Assembly: GCA_907163375.1 (NCBI GenBank)
Contig: CAJQUW010003215.1
Location: 42,936-106,935 of the forward strand
Length of the DNA: 64,000 nucleotides
Source: Prostheceraeus crozeri
Taxonomy: Eukaryota > Platyhelminthes > Polycladida > Euryleptidae
Direction: 5' to 3'
Under the pieces are notes generated by a model. The model saw only the letters and a list, made by a program, of their open reading frames with translations, was not told where the DNA came from and did no database searches. Positions 26,035 through 36,797 of the stretch are shown here, in pieces (the stretch's first letter is position 1; every line of letters begins with the position of its first letter). A program made the position numbers and the translations under genes.

Positions 26035-26645
26035 GACATTGACATTGAAATGAAAGTCAACGCACATCAACTAAACTTCTTAGATGTTCCTGTTTACAAA
26101 GAAGACAATAAAATCGAAACAGGTACTCTAAGTCTACAGATAGCCACAGTTATCTGCCGTTCGATTCCGGTCACCTAAAACATATACTGCGTAATATACC
26201 ATACATCCTAGCTGAACGAATAAACCGCATTGTTTCGATAAACAACGTTAAAGAAAAACGACTTCAAGAGATGCATGCAAGACTTAAGAAACTTGGCAAC
26301 CCCGAGAAACTGATAAGTGACGCGATTGCAAAATCCAGCATAAACCGTCAGAAAAAACATACAAGTGAAAATGAAGAAATCATTTCTTATGCGAAAACGT
26401 ACAACCCAAATAATCCTGATATACATGTATTCCAGGAAATAATCAAACCTTCATTCTCGAGTTTGAAACTGACTTCAACATTCAAAAATTATAATGTAAG
26501 GCCATGCTATAAACAACCAAAATCTCTTTTAAACCTCTTGGCGAAAAGGAATCGAGTCCCACTAATAGGTGTTCAGAAATGTAACAACAAAAGGTGCGAA
26601 TGCTGCAAAACATTAATTGTTGGAACTAAGGATACTAGATTTTGA
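26035..26645 (+). pseudogene. Penelope-like RT C-terminal fragment
   Basis: Starts at an abrupt junction and reads HQLNFLDVPVYKEDNKIETG, the post-palm region of a Penelope reverse transcriptase. A frame shift follows near 26130, then LPFDSGHLKHILRNIPYILA and the helical thumb (26271-26450). It ends at GVQKCNNKRCECCKTLIVG, the linker that normally leads into the GIY-YIG domain. That domain does not follow here but lies inverted just upstream. Confidence 0.7.
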
Positions 26646-28432
26646 TCGAACGCTAGAGCTATTACCAAAATACAAACACAGGGCGCAGCGATGCAATGGT
26701 CAAAGATCGATAGTGATTTGGTCTCTTCATCGAAATAACGAAAAAAGATCTCAAATTAGAACAATGTCCTCAGTTCTACTGATGTGAGTTCAGAAGCGAC
26801 ATTCTATACCAGATGCATCATTTTTGTTAATATTTATTTTTCTAAATAATCGCAATCTACATTTGTTTTCATGTTTATCAACAGATCAACCTTAATTAAT
26901 ACTCAACACGATCACCATAAATAACAAAATTGAAATTTCCAAGCGCATTAAATTATGCCAACAAAAAACTAACTTCAAATTCGCGCTGTCCAGAATCGAG
27001 TTGACCATAATAAATTTTTTGATAAGCTCACCAAAGGCATCAAGTTTGTGATATCTTTATCATGTAAATAGGATAATTGAGGCTTTCTATACACCCTGCA
27101 CCCAGACAACAATGACTGAAATTCAAATAACTAGCTGTATACGCATGTAACTGTTCGTATCACTTTGATTGCAACAAAGTATGACAAAATCTTTTGGATA
27201 CCATGTAAAATCCTCGCTACGCGCCTGATAAATTGTTCGTATTCCTTTCCCTTGTCAACAAATACTAAACATATTCAGCGACATAAAATGCACATAAATG
27301 TTCTTCAATTTCATCTAACGATAAAGTTAACATAGTGAGCATTTAATTCATTGATTTCAAGAGGAGAATAATTGTCTATCAGCCTTTCTTCATATATAAG
27401 ACTCAATATCATGCATTTAATTTTCAAAATCCTCCCCAGGCGAGCAAAACTTCTGGCTATGTAGGCCTACCTGATCCGGGCTGCACTGAATGAATGTGAG
27501 AAATTTAGTAATTGCGTCCTTTGAAGCATGCTAGCGTTTTTTTTTTAAATTCATGAAATTTTGCAGACTTCAAATGATGACGCATGATAGTGAAGCAGCC
27601 GATCATGTCGATATTTCTTCTATCCTATGCGTCACATTTTCTGAGGATTTGAGATGGAACGAACACTTCCGTTATGTTGCAGAAACATATTTTATTCTTT
27701 CTGAAAACAGCTGACTGTCAACTTCACATTTTAAAAGAAGTTGTTTTGACTGTGTTTGTAATATTTGTAATACGCTCTCCGCCGTTTTTCTTGTCACTGG
27801 TTGCATCGACGATGATTCATCAAGCATCAAAGGCTAAGGAAATCTCTTCTTCTCTATTATTAGGTGCTCACCCTCTGCGAATCGTTCTCTGAGAGACAAA
27901 CAATCGAAAATGTTCGCTGCGTTTCTCGACTGAATTCATACAAATAACACACAACGACCTGAGATCTTGTCTTTCACTTCTTGCCTTTATTCCTCATCTC
28001 TTTCATGTATTTTTCATTGAAAATGACTGTGTCCTTGATTCTTGTAATGTTATCTGTACTGACATCATCCTATGACTTCATGATTATTGCTTCGTAGTTG
28101 CACTATACCCCAAAAGGAAGTCAAGATTGGTTACTAAATGATAAAAAATCGCAAAATACTTCCTAATTAATTCAACATTTTAAAGCGTCCAAAACGGATG
28201 TGTAGATGAAGATAATTAACAGAAATAGTTCATTTCGGAACCTAATGTCTTCCAATCATATGTTAATGAGCCTTAATCTCCGGGGCAATATCAGAAAATG
28301 AGGGCGCTTGTTCTAGAATATATTAATCTGCAATCACAGTTAGGAATCCATTTTCACGATCAGTAGTTGAAGAAGGAACTCTGATATCATCCTCAAAGAT
28401 CACAACTGCAAATTCCTGTCTTCTCCTCTATC
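26646..28432. other. Spacer upstream of the channel gene
   Basis: No gene is supported. A TATA-like AATATATTAA lies near 28317, about 115 bp before the channel ATG. Whether it is the promoter is unknown. Confidence 0.45.
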
Positions 28433-30007
28433 ATGGAAGCAGACAATTTGAGTATCCAGCACTGCAGAGAAGACGTGGCTACTCAAGTTGATGGCGATCC
28501 CATTCAGGAGCAGCCCACACAAGAGGAGCTTGAGAAAACGAAGCTGCTTGATCTGATCGGCAACAGTTCGGCTTCTGGCCTCTCTCATGTATTTTCCTCT
28601 TCACGAGGGACTTCAACGAAAGTAGTGTGGATGGCTTTGTTGATCTGCGGTTTCTGTGGATTCCTCTTAAATTATTATTTCATTACCAACGAATATCTAC
28701 ATGGACAAATTTCCACAACTCTTGAAGAAGATCCTGAAGGATTTCAGTGGCCTGATGTAACCATCTGCAACCCGAGTGTCCCAATCCCATTTACAAGGCA
28801 AGGAAATGAACACCTGAATAGTTCCTGGCAGAATCTCACAGAAAGAATGAGAGAATCCATTAATGAAAGAGATTTCAATCGATTTTTGAACATAAATCGA
28901 CTTGGTGAGCTGAAGGTTCTTTTATCCAGTTTGAACGCAAAAACTTTCGGAATCGACTCTACTCGGTATTATTTGCAACTTACTTCTGAAATGAATACTC
29001 AACTCTTAAGACTCGATGCGTTTCCTTTCTGGAATTTTTATTGGCGCATCTACAAGGATACTATGTATCAAGATACTTATGTAAATGTCTGCTACACGAT
29101 CAGACTTCCCGAAGAACTGAAGAGCCAAGGAAGTACAGTAGAATCAAATCAAATAGAATCTTATATTTATTTGCCTCTGCACGATTACTTGACATTTAAT
29201 CCTTTGTCATATCGAACGATCTCGATATTTATATCAAGCCCCGGACAGAGCATCTTTGGTCTTGAACGACAAGGTGTGGAAGTGCATGCTGGCGATGACA
29301 AAGCAATATATTTGAAGCAGACACGATATACACAGTTTTATGCAGGAAAGAAGTGCCTGAAGAAGCCTTTCACTTTCCAGTTATTTGACGTCACTCTCAC
29401 AAGGACGTGGAACTACACTGGAGGTTTTGAGGAGTGTGTAGCTTATCACATGCAGAGAAGGCATTGGGAACGCAATGGGTGTTACCACAGTGATCTTCCC
29501 ATCTTCAAATTCAATTTTGCTACAAATCCACGTCTTTGCTTGAATTTGTCATCATCAAATATGACATACGTGAAACATCAAATGTCGTATCTGGGCGGAC
29601 ATTTACTTGGTAAACGTTTTCGCTTTTGTCAACAATACACATCACAAAATTGTGATTTCCGGAAGTATGAGTATACTCACAAATCGGCAAATCCTTTGGA
29701 TTATAAGAATAATGCACGCGATTTTGCTGCATCACCAGCTGTGAAAGAATTCATGAAAGAAAGAAATCGCTTTCGGAATCGGCTGCACCAGATCGGTAGA
29801 GTAACAATTCGCATTCTACCGGACAAACTTCCACGATACGTTCATGAGCAGTTTCGATTGTCATTCTCACAATTCATTTCGAACATCGGTGGACTCCTTG
29901 GCTTGTGGCTTGGCCTCAGCGTCATCAGTTTATTCGAGTTCTTCGAAATTGGGATGCGAAGCCTTGCACTGCTATGGAGACACCTGAGGAGTAGAAAATC
30001 GGAATGA
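28433..30007 (+). CDS. DEG/ENaC-family sodium channel subunit, single exon
   Basis: A 524-residue open frame with the full layout of an amiloride-sensitive (degenerin/ENaC/ASIC) channel subunit. It has a short cytosolic N-terminus, a first membrane helix at about 64-84 (VVWMALLICGFCGFLL), then the conserved FQWPDVTICN post-M1 segment. A large cysteine-containing extracellular domain with several N-x-S/T sites follows. Near 473-507 come the pre-M2 segment and second helix with the selectivity motif in GLWLGLSVISLFEFFE, then a short basic tail. Subunits trimerise in the plasma membrane to pass sodium. The start has an A at -3 and a G at +4. The pre-M1 His-Gly gating pair is not obvious; the region reads SGLSHVFSSSRG. 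There are no introns, so a retrocopy origin is possible, although the frame is intact. The ligand is unknown. Confidence 0.9.
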   Translation: MEADNLSIQHCREDVATQVDGDPIQEQPTQEELEKTKLLDLIGNSSASGLSHVFSSSRGTSTKVVWMALLICGFCGFLLNYYFITNEYLHGQISTTLEEDPEGFQWPDVTICNPSVPIPFTRQGNEHLNSSWQNLTERMRESINERDFNRFLNINRLGELKVLLSSLNAKTFGIDSTRYYLQLTSEMNTQLLRLDAFPFWNFYWRIYKDTMYQDTYVNVCYTIRLPEELKSQGSTVESNQIESYIYLPLHDYLTFNPLSYRTISIFISSPGQSIFGLERQGVEVHAGDDKAIYLKQTRYTQFYAGKKCLKKPFTFQLFDVTLTRTWNYTGGFEECVAYHMQRRHWERNGCYHSDLPIFKFNFATNPRLCLNLSSSNMTYVKHQMSYLGGHLLGKRFRFCQQYTSQNCDFRKYEYTHKSANPLDYKNNARDFAASPAVKEFMKERNRFRNRLHQIGRVTIRILPDKLPRYVHEQFRLSFSQFISNIGGLLGLWLGLSVISLFEFFEIGMRSLALLWRHLRSRKSE

Positions 30008-30865
30008 TATGCTTGTCTTTCTCACGTATCTTGGTTCATTGCAAGCAGAATTGTGACACTATCTGATGACAATTCTTTTCGGAATCAGAACATCAACATC
30101 TTCTGCGGCATTTCATGTTTCTATCTTCAGCAATGCTGCAAATGAAACACCAGAGCAACGTTCCAACATCGTCCGCACATCGCAGAATCATTGTGAAGAA
30201 GTCTCTTCTCTGTCAGACGGTATTTCATTGACTTGTGAACAGTGGCAGTCCGAGGGGGAGTGATGCCGTCGAGTCCCAACACCAGCCCAAACTTTGCTAT
30301 AAAGGATTTGACCCCTCAAGTATCATCTTTCACTTTTGCAATTGCATTTCAACAATGATATTGATTGATCATCCTACCTAAAGTGCATATCTTGAGAGAG
30401 TGGTTCAGCAATTTCCACATTCGATCAGGTCGTTGTGTCACTTCGACCACTTCGATGTGTTGGCCGTCTCTACTGGGACTTCATCTGGTGAAAGTGAAGA
30501 GGACAAAGTCACCGTGAGCCAGCCCACAAACCCAAGCATAGACTTGACCATGAGAAGTAGCAGAGATTCTAGAATTTCTCTTCTATTTCGTTGGGATGAC
30601 CTATTTGTGTAGCGTCGGAAGAAAACTATAATGATGAGGATCTTCAACAGAGAACTCTTCCTCTTCTTTGTCTTCTTTGAGTGAAAACTTTTGTTTTCTT
30701 GTACGCAAATTCGTGACGTTCGGACCTTCATCTGCGCAAATTCGTGACGTCGATTCAGGCTCGCAGACCGAACCCAAATGAACCAGGCTTTTCACAACGC
30801 ACATTCAACACTGTCCTGAGCACGCTTGAGGATATCAATTGGAAAATCGTCAACACCCGCACTGG
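30008..30865. other. 3' flank of the channel gene, no further gene seen
   Basis: Short overlapping frames on both strands, none supported. No canonical AATAAA was noticed in the first 300 bp after the stop. Confidence 0.45.
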
Positions 30866-30869
30866 TTTA

Positions 30870-31512
30870 ATCTTTATACGGACTATACGGACATGCGCAC
30901 TTAAAGAACTTTTGTTGTCACCCTATCTACACTGCGACAAAGCTCTTGGTATTTGATTTTAAAGTTCTTCGATGGTTTACCAATATAACTACTGTTGCAT
31001 GTTTTACATGTAAATTCACAAATATTATTCTTAATGTTACATCTATACTTATTTGGCAAAATATTGCAGTATTTGCAGTCATCATGCCTACATGCTTTTT
31101 GTTCGTAAAAATAATCTATCTATCCACTTGATATTTCATTCTTTATTAATATTACATAAAAATTTGTTCTTTAATAAATTATTGTTGCTTTTATTTTATA
31201 TAGTATTCAGGACATCTGTAATGAAATTGTGTGTAATATGACAAGAATTTCAACTGTCTTTGTTTAGTTGGTTGTCGATTTTTATGTCCTTGCTTAAGTA
31301 TTTAAAAAACAATATTCAACTTCTATCTACATACTGATTTCAAGAAAATTTAGGTGGATTTTCAATTGTACATCTATTGCGAACTGAGTACTTTTGTTGT
31401 CATTATTAAAAGCTTACAGAAATTTATTAAAATCATTGCCTTCCTTCGAGAACCATCCTACAATGATGTCGTCAATGCATCCTTAGTAAATGTTTGGAAT
31501 GACATTGGGTCT
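30870..31512 (-). pseudogene. Retroelement remnant: RT motif plus GIY-YIG domain
   Basis: On the minus strand a frame near 31470-31490 reads GCIDDIIVGWFSKEG, a reverse-transcriptase motif C with Cys in place of the usual first Tyr. A stop-containing continuation reads IHLNFLEISM. Further down (about 31090-30900) comes CKYCNILPNKYRCN and then CKTCNSSYIGKPSKNFKIKY, a GIY-YIG module. Stops and frame shifts break it throughout. Most likely a decayed Penelope-like copy. Confidence 0.5.
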
Positions 31513-31606
31513 ACAATTACTTCTTAATTTTTTCCAAAGCAATTTCCTCAGTCTAATTCATCAATATATCAGTTAACGGCGATGTAAAATGTGTAAGATG
31601 TGTACA

Positions 31607-32506
31607 GTCCGACAGCCAGAAAGAGTTTCTGCAGGGAACGAGGCCGACAATGAGACTTTCACAGAATGATGTACACCTCATAGTCCGGCAGCCAGAACGA
31701 GTTTCTGCAGGGAACGAGGCCGAAAGTGAGACTTTCACAGAATGATGTACACCTCATGCCTACTACGAATCGGCACGTCTGCCGAGTTCTAGTGAGTTCC
31801 TCTTCTTGTCAGACAGGATCAAAGAAAAACACATGTAAATCCAATGGGACGCAGATTGCAGCTTTTGGCTCAAATGAAATTTGTAAGTTTTCTCTGATTA
31901 AACGAAAAGTACCAAGCCCAGAGTCATAATTTTTGACATGGAATGTCTTCAGGTGATTTCCATTCATTTTCATGCACCCCTGTCTGTGTACACGTAGCTA
32001 AACGCATCTAGATTTGGTGAGCCTCTTAATGACGGCAAAAACCAACATTTTGAGCAACTTTATTCACATCCAACCACATCATCACATACATTGCCGATTA
32101 GATGCATGATAATAGCACATGCACATAATAGGAAATGACCTGAAGAAATTGCATGCCAAAAACATTATGACTCTAGGCATAGTACTTTTTGTCTAATCAG
32201 AGAAAACATGCAAAATTTCATTTTTGCCAAAAACTGCAATCTGCGTCCCATTGGATTTACATGTGTTTTTCTTTGATCGTGTCTGACAAGAAGAGGAACT
32301 CACTAGAACTCGGCAGACGTGCCGATTCGTAGCAGGCATAGGGGGTACATCATTCTGTGAAAGTCTCACTTTCTGCCTCGTTCCCTGCAGAAACTTGTTC
32401 TGGCTGCCGGACTGTTAATTGCGCTCGGCGCATTTCGTCGAATTCTGAAATTTGTCAAAATTCTTGTTTGAAAATCAGTTCTGGCTGCCGGACTATTGAA
32501 GCACTA
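31607..32506. mobile_element. MITE with long TIRs and doubled termini
   Basis: Inverted repeats of at least 200 bp run from AGTCCGGCAGCCAGAA (31681) inward and from its reverse complement ending at 32413. Shared blocks include GAACGAGGC, GGCACGTCTGCCGA and ATCCAATGGGACGCAG. The terminal motif occurs twice on each side: left at 31607 and 31681, right at 32413 and 32506. On the left the whole terminal unit of about 74 bp is duplicated. No coding region. Confidence 0.6.
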
Positions 32507-32941
32507 GAAGTTTGAAAGTAAACCATATTATGAAATCCTTGCTATATTAAAGCTATGTCCAATATATAGGAGGGTAGCAAAAGACACCTTGTCTGTCACC
32601 GTCTTCCGTGTTGCATCACAATTTGTCAGACACCGCTTAGAAATAATTGCAAAGTAAAATGAAACTGTGTATGATCTCTATTCAGAGAGGTTCTAAACTT
32701 TAAAATGAAATAAATTTCTTTACTTTCTCTCGGAGAGTTCCAATGGAGAGCAGAGTTGTAACTGGAGAGTTCCAAGGATCCAGTTGATCATTGGAAAATA
32801 ATAATGATAATAAAGCGTTTATTTTGTTATGAATGGAAATCGGGGTTGACACAGGAAGATGCGGTTCATACATTTAAAGTACCGGGTAATTAAGTCGCAT
32901 TTTATGCATACAAATCAGAGTAATTGACATAAGAAAATAAT

Positions 32942-34230
32942 TTATCGCTGATGCACTGAATTATAGCGTCGACACATACTGATAATAAAACCATTTGCTC
33001 TCCTTTGCGTTCGTAAGCATGGCATCAGAAACCGCCCAGTTATTGAAATTGGTGGCAAAAGACTGTTCAAAATGTGTTCTTCTTCAGTTATACGATCAAA
33101 GAAAATTGAGGCTATAACCATTCGACGCTCCATTAACGTAGGAAATATTCAGCGTCACATTCATGTCCACAAATGATTCTATGGAATCTTCGCTGCAATT
33201 TCTCCAATCGAGCACAGTCTGTCACAGATAGACCAGTAAATAAAGGAGCACAATACTCAGCCAGCGATCTAACAGAGATGCAGTAGACATGTTTGAGCTG
33301 ATGCTTGCTTACAACAGGTTTCAATACTCGTATAGCATATGTGCGCTTCGAAGCACATTTTACAATGCTATCGAAATGGTCGGACCAATTTCCACCTGAG
33401 TTGAATAGAACACCTAATACATTCAATGTATCAACTGCCATGGTTATTCCAGTTTGGTCGCTGTATTGCCCATCATAGTTTCGCTTTGGAATGATTAAAG
33501 ATTTACACTTGCTCTCATTGATAGTCAGATGCATTTCATGTGTCCATCGTAGCAGATTCTGGTGCTCAAGACTGATGTGATTGTTTGTTGAATTAACGTA
33601 AACAGGAAAGCGAAGCGTGGTTTCATCTGCGTATTTTATCACATGACAAGTAGCTGAGTTCAAACTTCGGAAAGTAGAAGTTGTCACACCGCATAGATAG
33701 AGGCTCAAAGGAGACCCTTGCGGGACACCAGATGTAACATCTACAAGACTAATTTTTGTGATACCCACCGACAGATATTGCTTCCTACCGGTTAGGTAGC
33801 TCATAATCCATTTGATTGTATTTGATGGTAGATTACAATCAATTAACTTTCTTACTATCAAATCTGTCTTCAAAGAATCAGACGCTCTCGAGTAATCATA
33901 CGATATGATTTGCACTCCACAAGTCGTTGGATCATCAATCGTTTTTGATATGAAGTCATCAAGAGAGATCAAAGCACACTGTGTCGACGATTTGGGTCGA
34001 TAACCAAATTGGGTCTCATCATAATTATGCAAAATGCACTTCTTGATAGACCTCAATACAATTGCTTCTAGCAGTTTGGCAGGGAATCTTAGGAGACTGA
34101 TTGGTCGTATGTCACTTATTTTCAGAGATGGCCTCTTCGGGATCGGGCAAATAGAAGCGATCTTCCAAATTCTTGGAACAGTCCGTTCCTTGATTGACTG
34201 GTCACAAAGTTTATAGAGAGGCTCAATTAT
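32942..34230 (-). pseudogene. LINE reverse transcriptase, 3' part
   Basis: The minus strand encodes most of a non-LTR reverse transcriptase. Blocks are ISDIRPISLLRFPAKLLEAI (near 34110), FGYRPKSST, IISYDYSRASDSL (motif A), TSGVPQGSPLSLYLCG (motif B), IKYADETTLRF (motif C), a thumb to LEKLQRRFHRII, and, after a frame shift near 33133, the C-terminal tail to 32942 (ITEEEHILNSLLPP). Motif C reads YADE rather than YADD, so the second catalytic Asp is replaced. The 5' half with the endonuclease is missing. A 5'-truncated dead copy. Confidence 0.75.
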
Positions 34231-34499
34231 GAATACAGCAATTGATAAAAATTGATAAAAAGGCGCAGCTGCAAATTATATGTTCATGCTACTACAACAG
34301 GATGATATGTTTCTGATTGCGTGAAGCAAAGCAATCCTGAGATTATTAATATCTTGACACATTTATTGCTGAAAAATTGATCATATACATTGTAATTCGA
34401 CAATTCTCGAGTACGAAGCTTTAGATTATGGCCACGAGTTAAATGATCACATGACTGCAAAATATAGAAGTCACTCAAAGTTAAGTTATAATGCACTTT

Positions 34500-35340
34500 G
34501 CAGACAAAGATAAGTTAAAAGGTTATTCGTCTCCTCTCAAGAGTGAGCATACCAAGCAACGATAGTTTGGAATCATAGTCACTATAACATAATTCGCCAC
34601 GCCGGCAAATATGTCTTGTGAAATATTTTTGAACTTTTCAATGATAATGATATCCCTCTTTAGACATGGGTTCCACACATGTGTGCAATATTCAAGGCGA
34701 GGGCGAGCGTAGACAATATAGGCATTATTCAATAATTGAGGATGATTTGTTATGAAGCATTTCTAGAAGAGGTAGACACGTGCCATGGCTTTAGAGGATC
34801 TCACAGTGTTTGTAAAACTTTAGATTGGTTGTAGATGTCACTCCATCATCACAAAACGTACGAGTAGGTACTATGGAAAGGGAAGCATCTCCCAAACCTC
34901 AGTCTTTTTCCATACCTCCACCAAAATTGATAACCTTGCATTTATCATATGCAAGTGGGAACTGCCAATTATTAGACCAGACATCAGTCTGAGAAAGCGA
35001 TGATTGTAGGCTAGTAAAATCTCCGTTTCTGCTGCATTTATAAATTTTAAAGTCATCACCAAAGAGAAGCATACTACAATCAGATGCAACTGATAGAGAC
35101 TATATCGTTCACCTATATCAGAAAAAGCAGCGGCCTCAGCACTGATCCATGTGACATGCCACTACTCGCAGGCATTTCATTTTCAAATTATTTTCAATCA
35201 TGACATTCTGATAGCGATTTGAAAGAAATTCGTTAATCCAGTGGAACAGCTCGCATGCTTTATTCCATAATTTCTCAATTTTAGCAGTAGCTTTTTGTGA
35301 CAAATCGGGTCGAAAGCCTTTGAAAAAAATCTACATGAAT
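34500..35340 (-). pseudogene. Degraded LINE reverse transcriptase
   Basis: Scattered minus-strand blocks in changing frames read KLWNKACELFHWINEFLSNR and SHGSVLRPLLF (motif B region) near 35120-35290, NWQFPLAYDKCKVINFG near 34930, and YARPRLEYCTHVWNPCLKRD near 34650-34710. The order matches a non-LTR reverse transcriptase read right to left. It is more decayed than the neighbour at 32942-34230 and apparently a different family. The Polinton lies 280 bp further right. Confidence 0.6.
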
Positions 35341-35621
35341 AACGTCGACGTAAAGACGAGAATTGATTTCCAACATATAGACACGTACTTATTTAAAAGA
35401 AAATAACAATCATCTTGAGTTGAAATGAATTGAACGCTGTTAATAAAATGCCGTCAGATGGCAATGTACGAATGAAAAGGAAAAATAATACGAAATTGTG
35501 TTTGCTATGTTTTAGATCCAATGACGTAGCCATAGATTCAACAAAAGTGGAAAGGAACCGTCTCTAATGTTTAGTAATGTTTAGTCAGGTTTTTGACAAG
35601 AATTGATTCGAGAATGTTGTG

Positions 35622-35627
35622 ATTGTT
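35622..35627 (+). repeat. Left target-site duplication of the Polinton
   Basis: ATTGTT here and ATTGTC at 53308-53313 flank the element: 6 bp, the length typical of Polintons, with one mismatch. Confidence 0.65.
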
Positions 35628-36165
35628 AGTAGTTTATAGTGTGACATCCGGCGCGACGCTTCGCTTCGCTTTGCTTCGCTTCGCTTGCGCCGGATGTCAC
35701 ACTTTTGCGGGGGTTTTCAAAATTTTCAAAAAAATCAAAATTTCAAAAATTTAGGTAGATTTCAAATTTCACGTGGCCGAAGGGCGAAAATTTAAGTTGT
35801 CTCAAAATATCACGTGGTCTAAGAATTTTGAAAATTTAGGCAGACGAAAATTTAAGTTGTCTCAAAATATCACGTAGTCTCAATATACCAGAAGATGGTA
35901 TTCAAAATATTTATTCAAAATATTTATTCAAAATATTCATTTAAAAATGGAAGAAACAAAAGTGGATGAAACAAAAGTGGAAGGAACCTCAAGAATATAT
36001 CCTTCGTTATCATATGAACGTAGTTCTACTTTAATGGACATTGAAAAGATTAACATTGAAAAAATGAATAAAGAAAAACACAAAGATAGAGTTAGGTATA
36101 TGAAAGATAAGGAATCTCAATTATTATTAAGATTAGAGCATTATAAAAAGTTAAGAAAGAGATGG
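35628..36165 (+). repeat. Left TIR of the Polinton
   Basis: Matches the reverse complement of 52770-53307 with one mismatch noticed, near 35899. It contains a terminal hairpin, and its inner end lies inside the 5' part of a gene, so that gene's start is present at both ends of the element. Confidence 0.92.
35638..35703. repeat. Terminal hairpin in the left TIR
   Basis: Arms of 17 bp (AGTGTGACATCCGGCGC and its exact complement) surround a loop built of CTTCG-type repeats, which on the other strand contains repeated GCGAAGC. It starts 10 bp inside the element end. A mirror copy is in the right TIR. Confidence 0.9.
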
Positions 36166-36267
36166 TCTAATGCTTTAACAATTGTCATTTCATCTGGCGT
36201 TCTTACAATTCCAGTAGTTGCTACTGCTTTAACTCGATACAAAATGAAAACACATTTCCATCTTTGA
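35947..36267 (+). pseudogene. Truncated left-end copy of the 239-aa TIR gene
   Basis: The first 73 codons lie in the TIR and match the full gene at the right end. After RKRW the copy lacks about 19 codons covering the first hydrophobic stretch. It then matches again for some 20 codons (ALTIVISSGVL) with many silent differences, and stops after 106 codons. It keeps the ATTTAAAAATG start context. Probably a remnant left when the TIR was extended by recombination, though a short product is possible. Confidence 0.7.
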
Positions 36268-36301
36268 AATATTTTATTCACATCACAGACAAGTACTATG
36301 T

Positions 36302-36742
36302 ACAAGTAGCATGGTTTACAACGAATAAAATATGTTGACTAGAAAATGTATTATGCCATGATACAATTGTTTCTGTATGAGTAAAATAAGGTAAGGCTCA
36401 TAGAACTATAAAACCAATGAGGACAAGTAGCATAGTTTACAACGAATAAAATATGTTGACTAGAAAATGTATTATGCCATGATACAATTGTTTCTGTATG
36501 AGTAAAATAAGGTAAGGCTCATAGAACTATAAAACCAATGAGGACAAGTAGCATAGTTTACAACGAATAAAATATGTTGACTAGAAAATGTATTATGCCA
36601 TGATACAATTGTTTCTGTATGAGTAAAATAAGGTAAGGCTCATAGAACTATAAAACCAATGAGGACAAGTAGCATAGTTTACAACGAATAAAATATGTTG
36701 ACTAGAAAATGTATTATGCCATGATACAATTGTTTCTCGTAA
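36302..36742. repeat. Tandem repeat, 121-bp unit, about 3.6 copies
   Basis: Units start at about 36302, 36423, 36544 and 36665 (ACAAGTAGCATAGTTTAC...) and are almost identical. The last one diverges after TTGTTTCT. The array lies directly downstream of the 196-aa gene. Confidence 0.9.
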
Positions 36743-36797
36743 ATTCAAATAAGGGAAGGGTCATAGTACTATTATCTATTGGGAGTAGCTTACCGTT

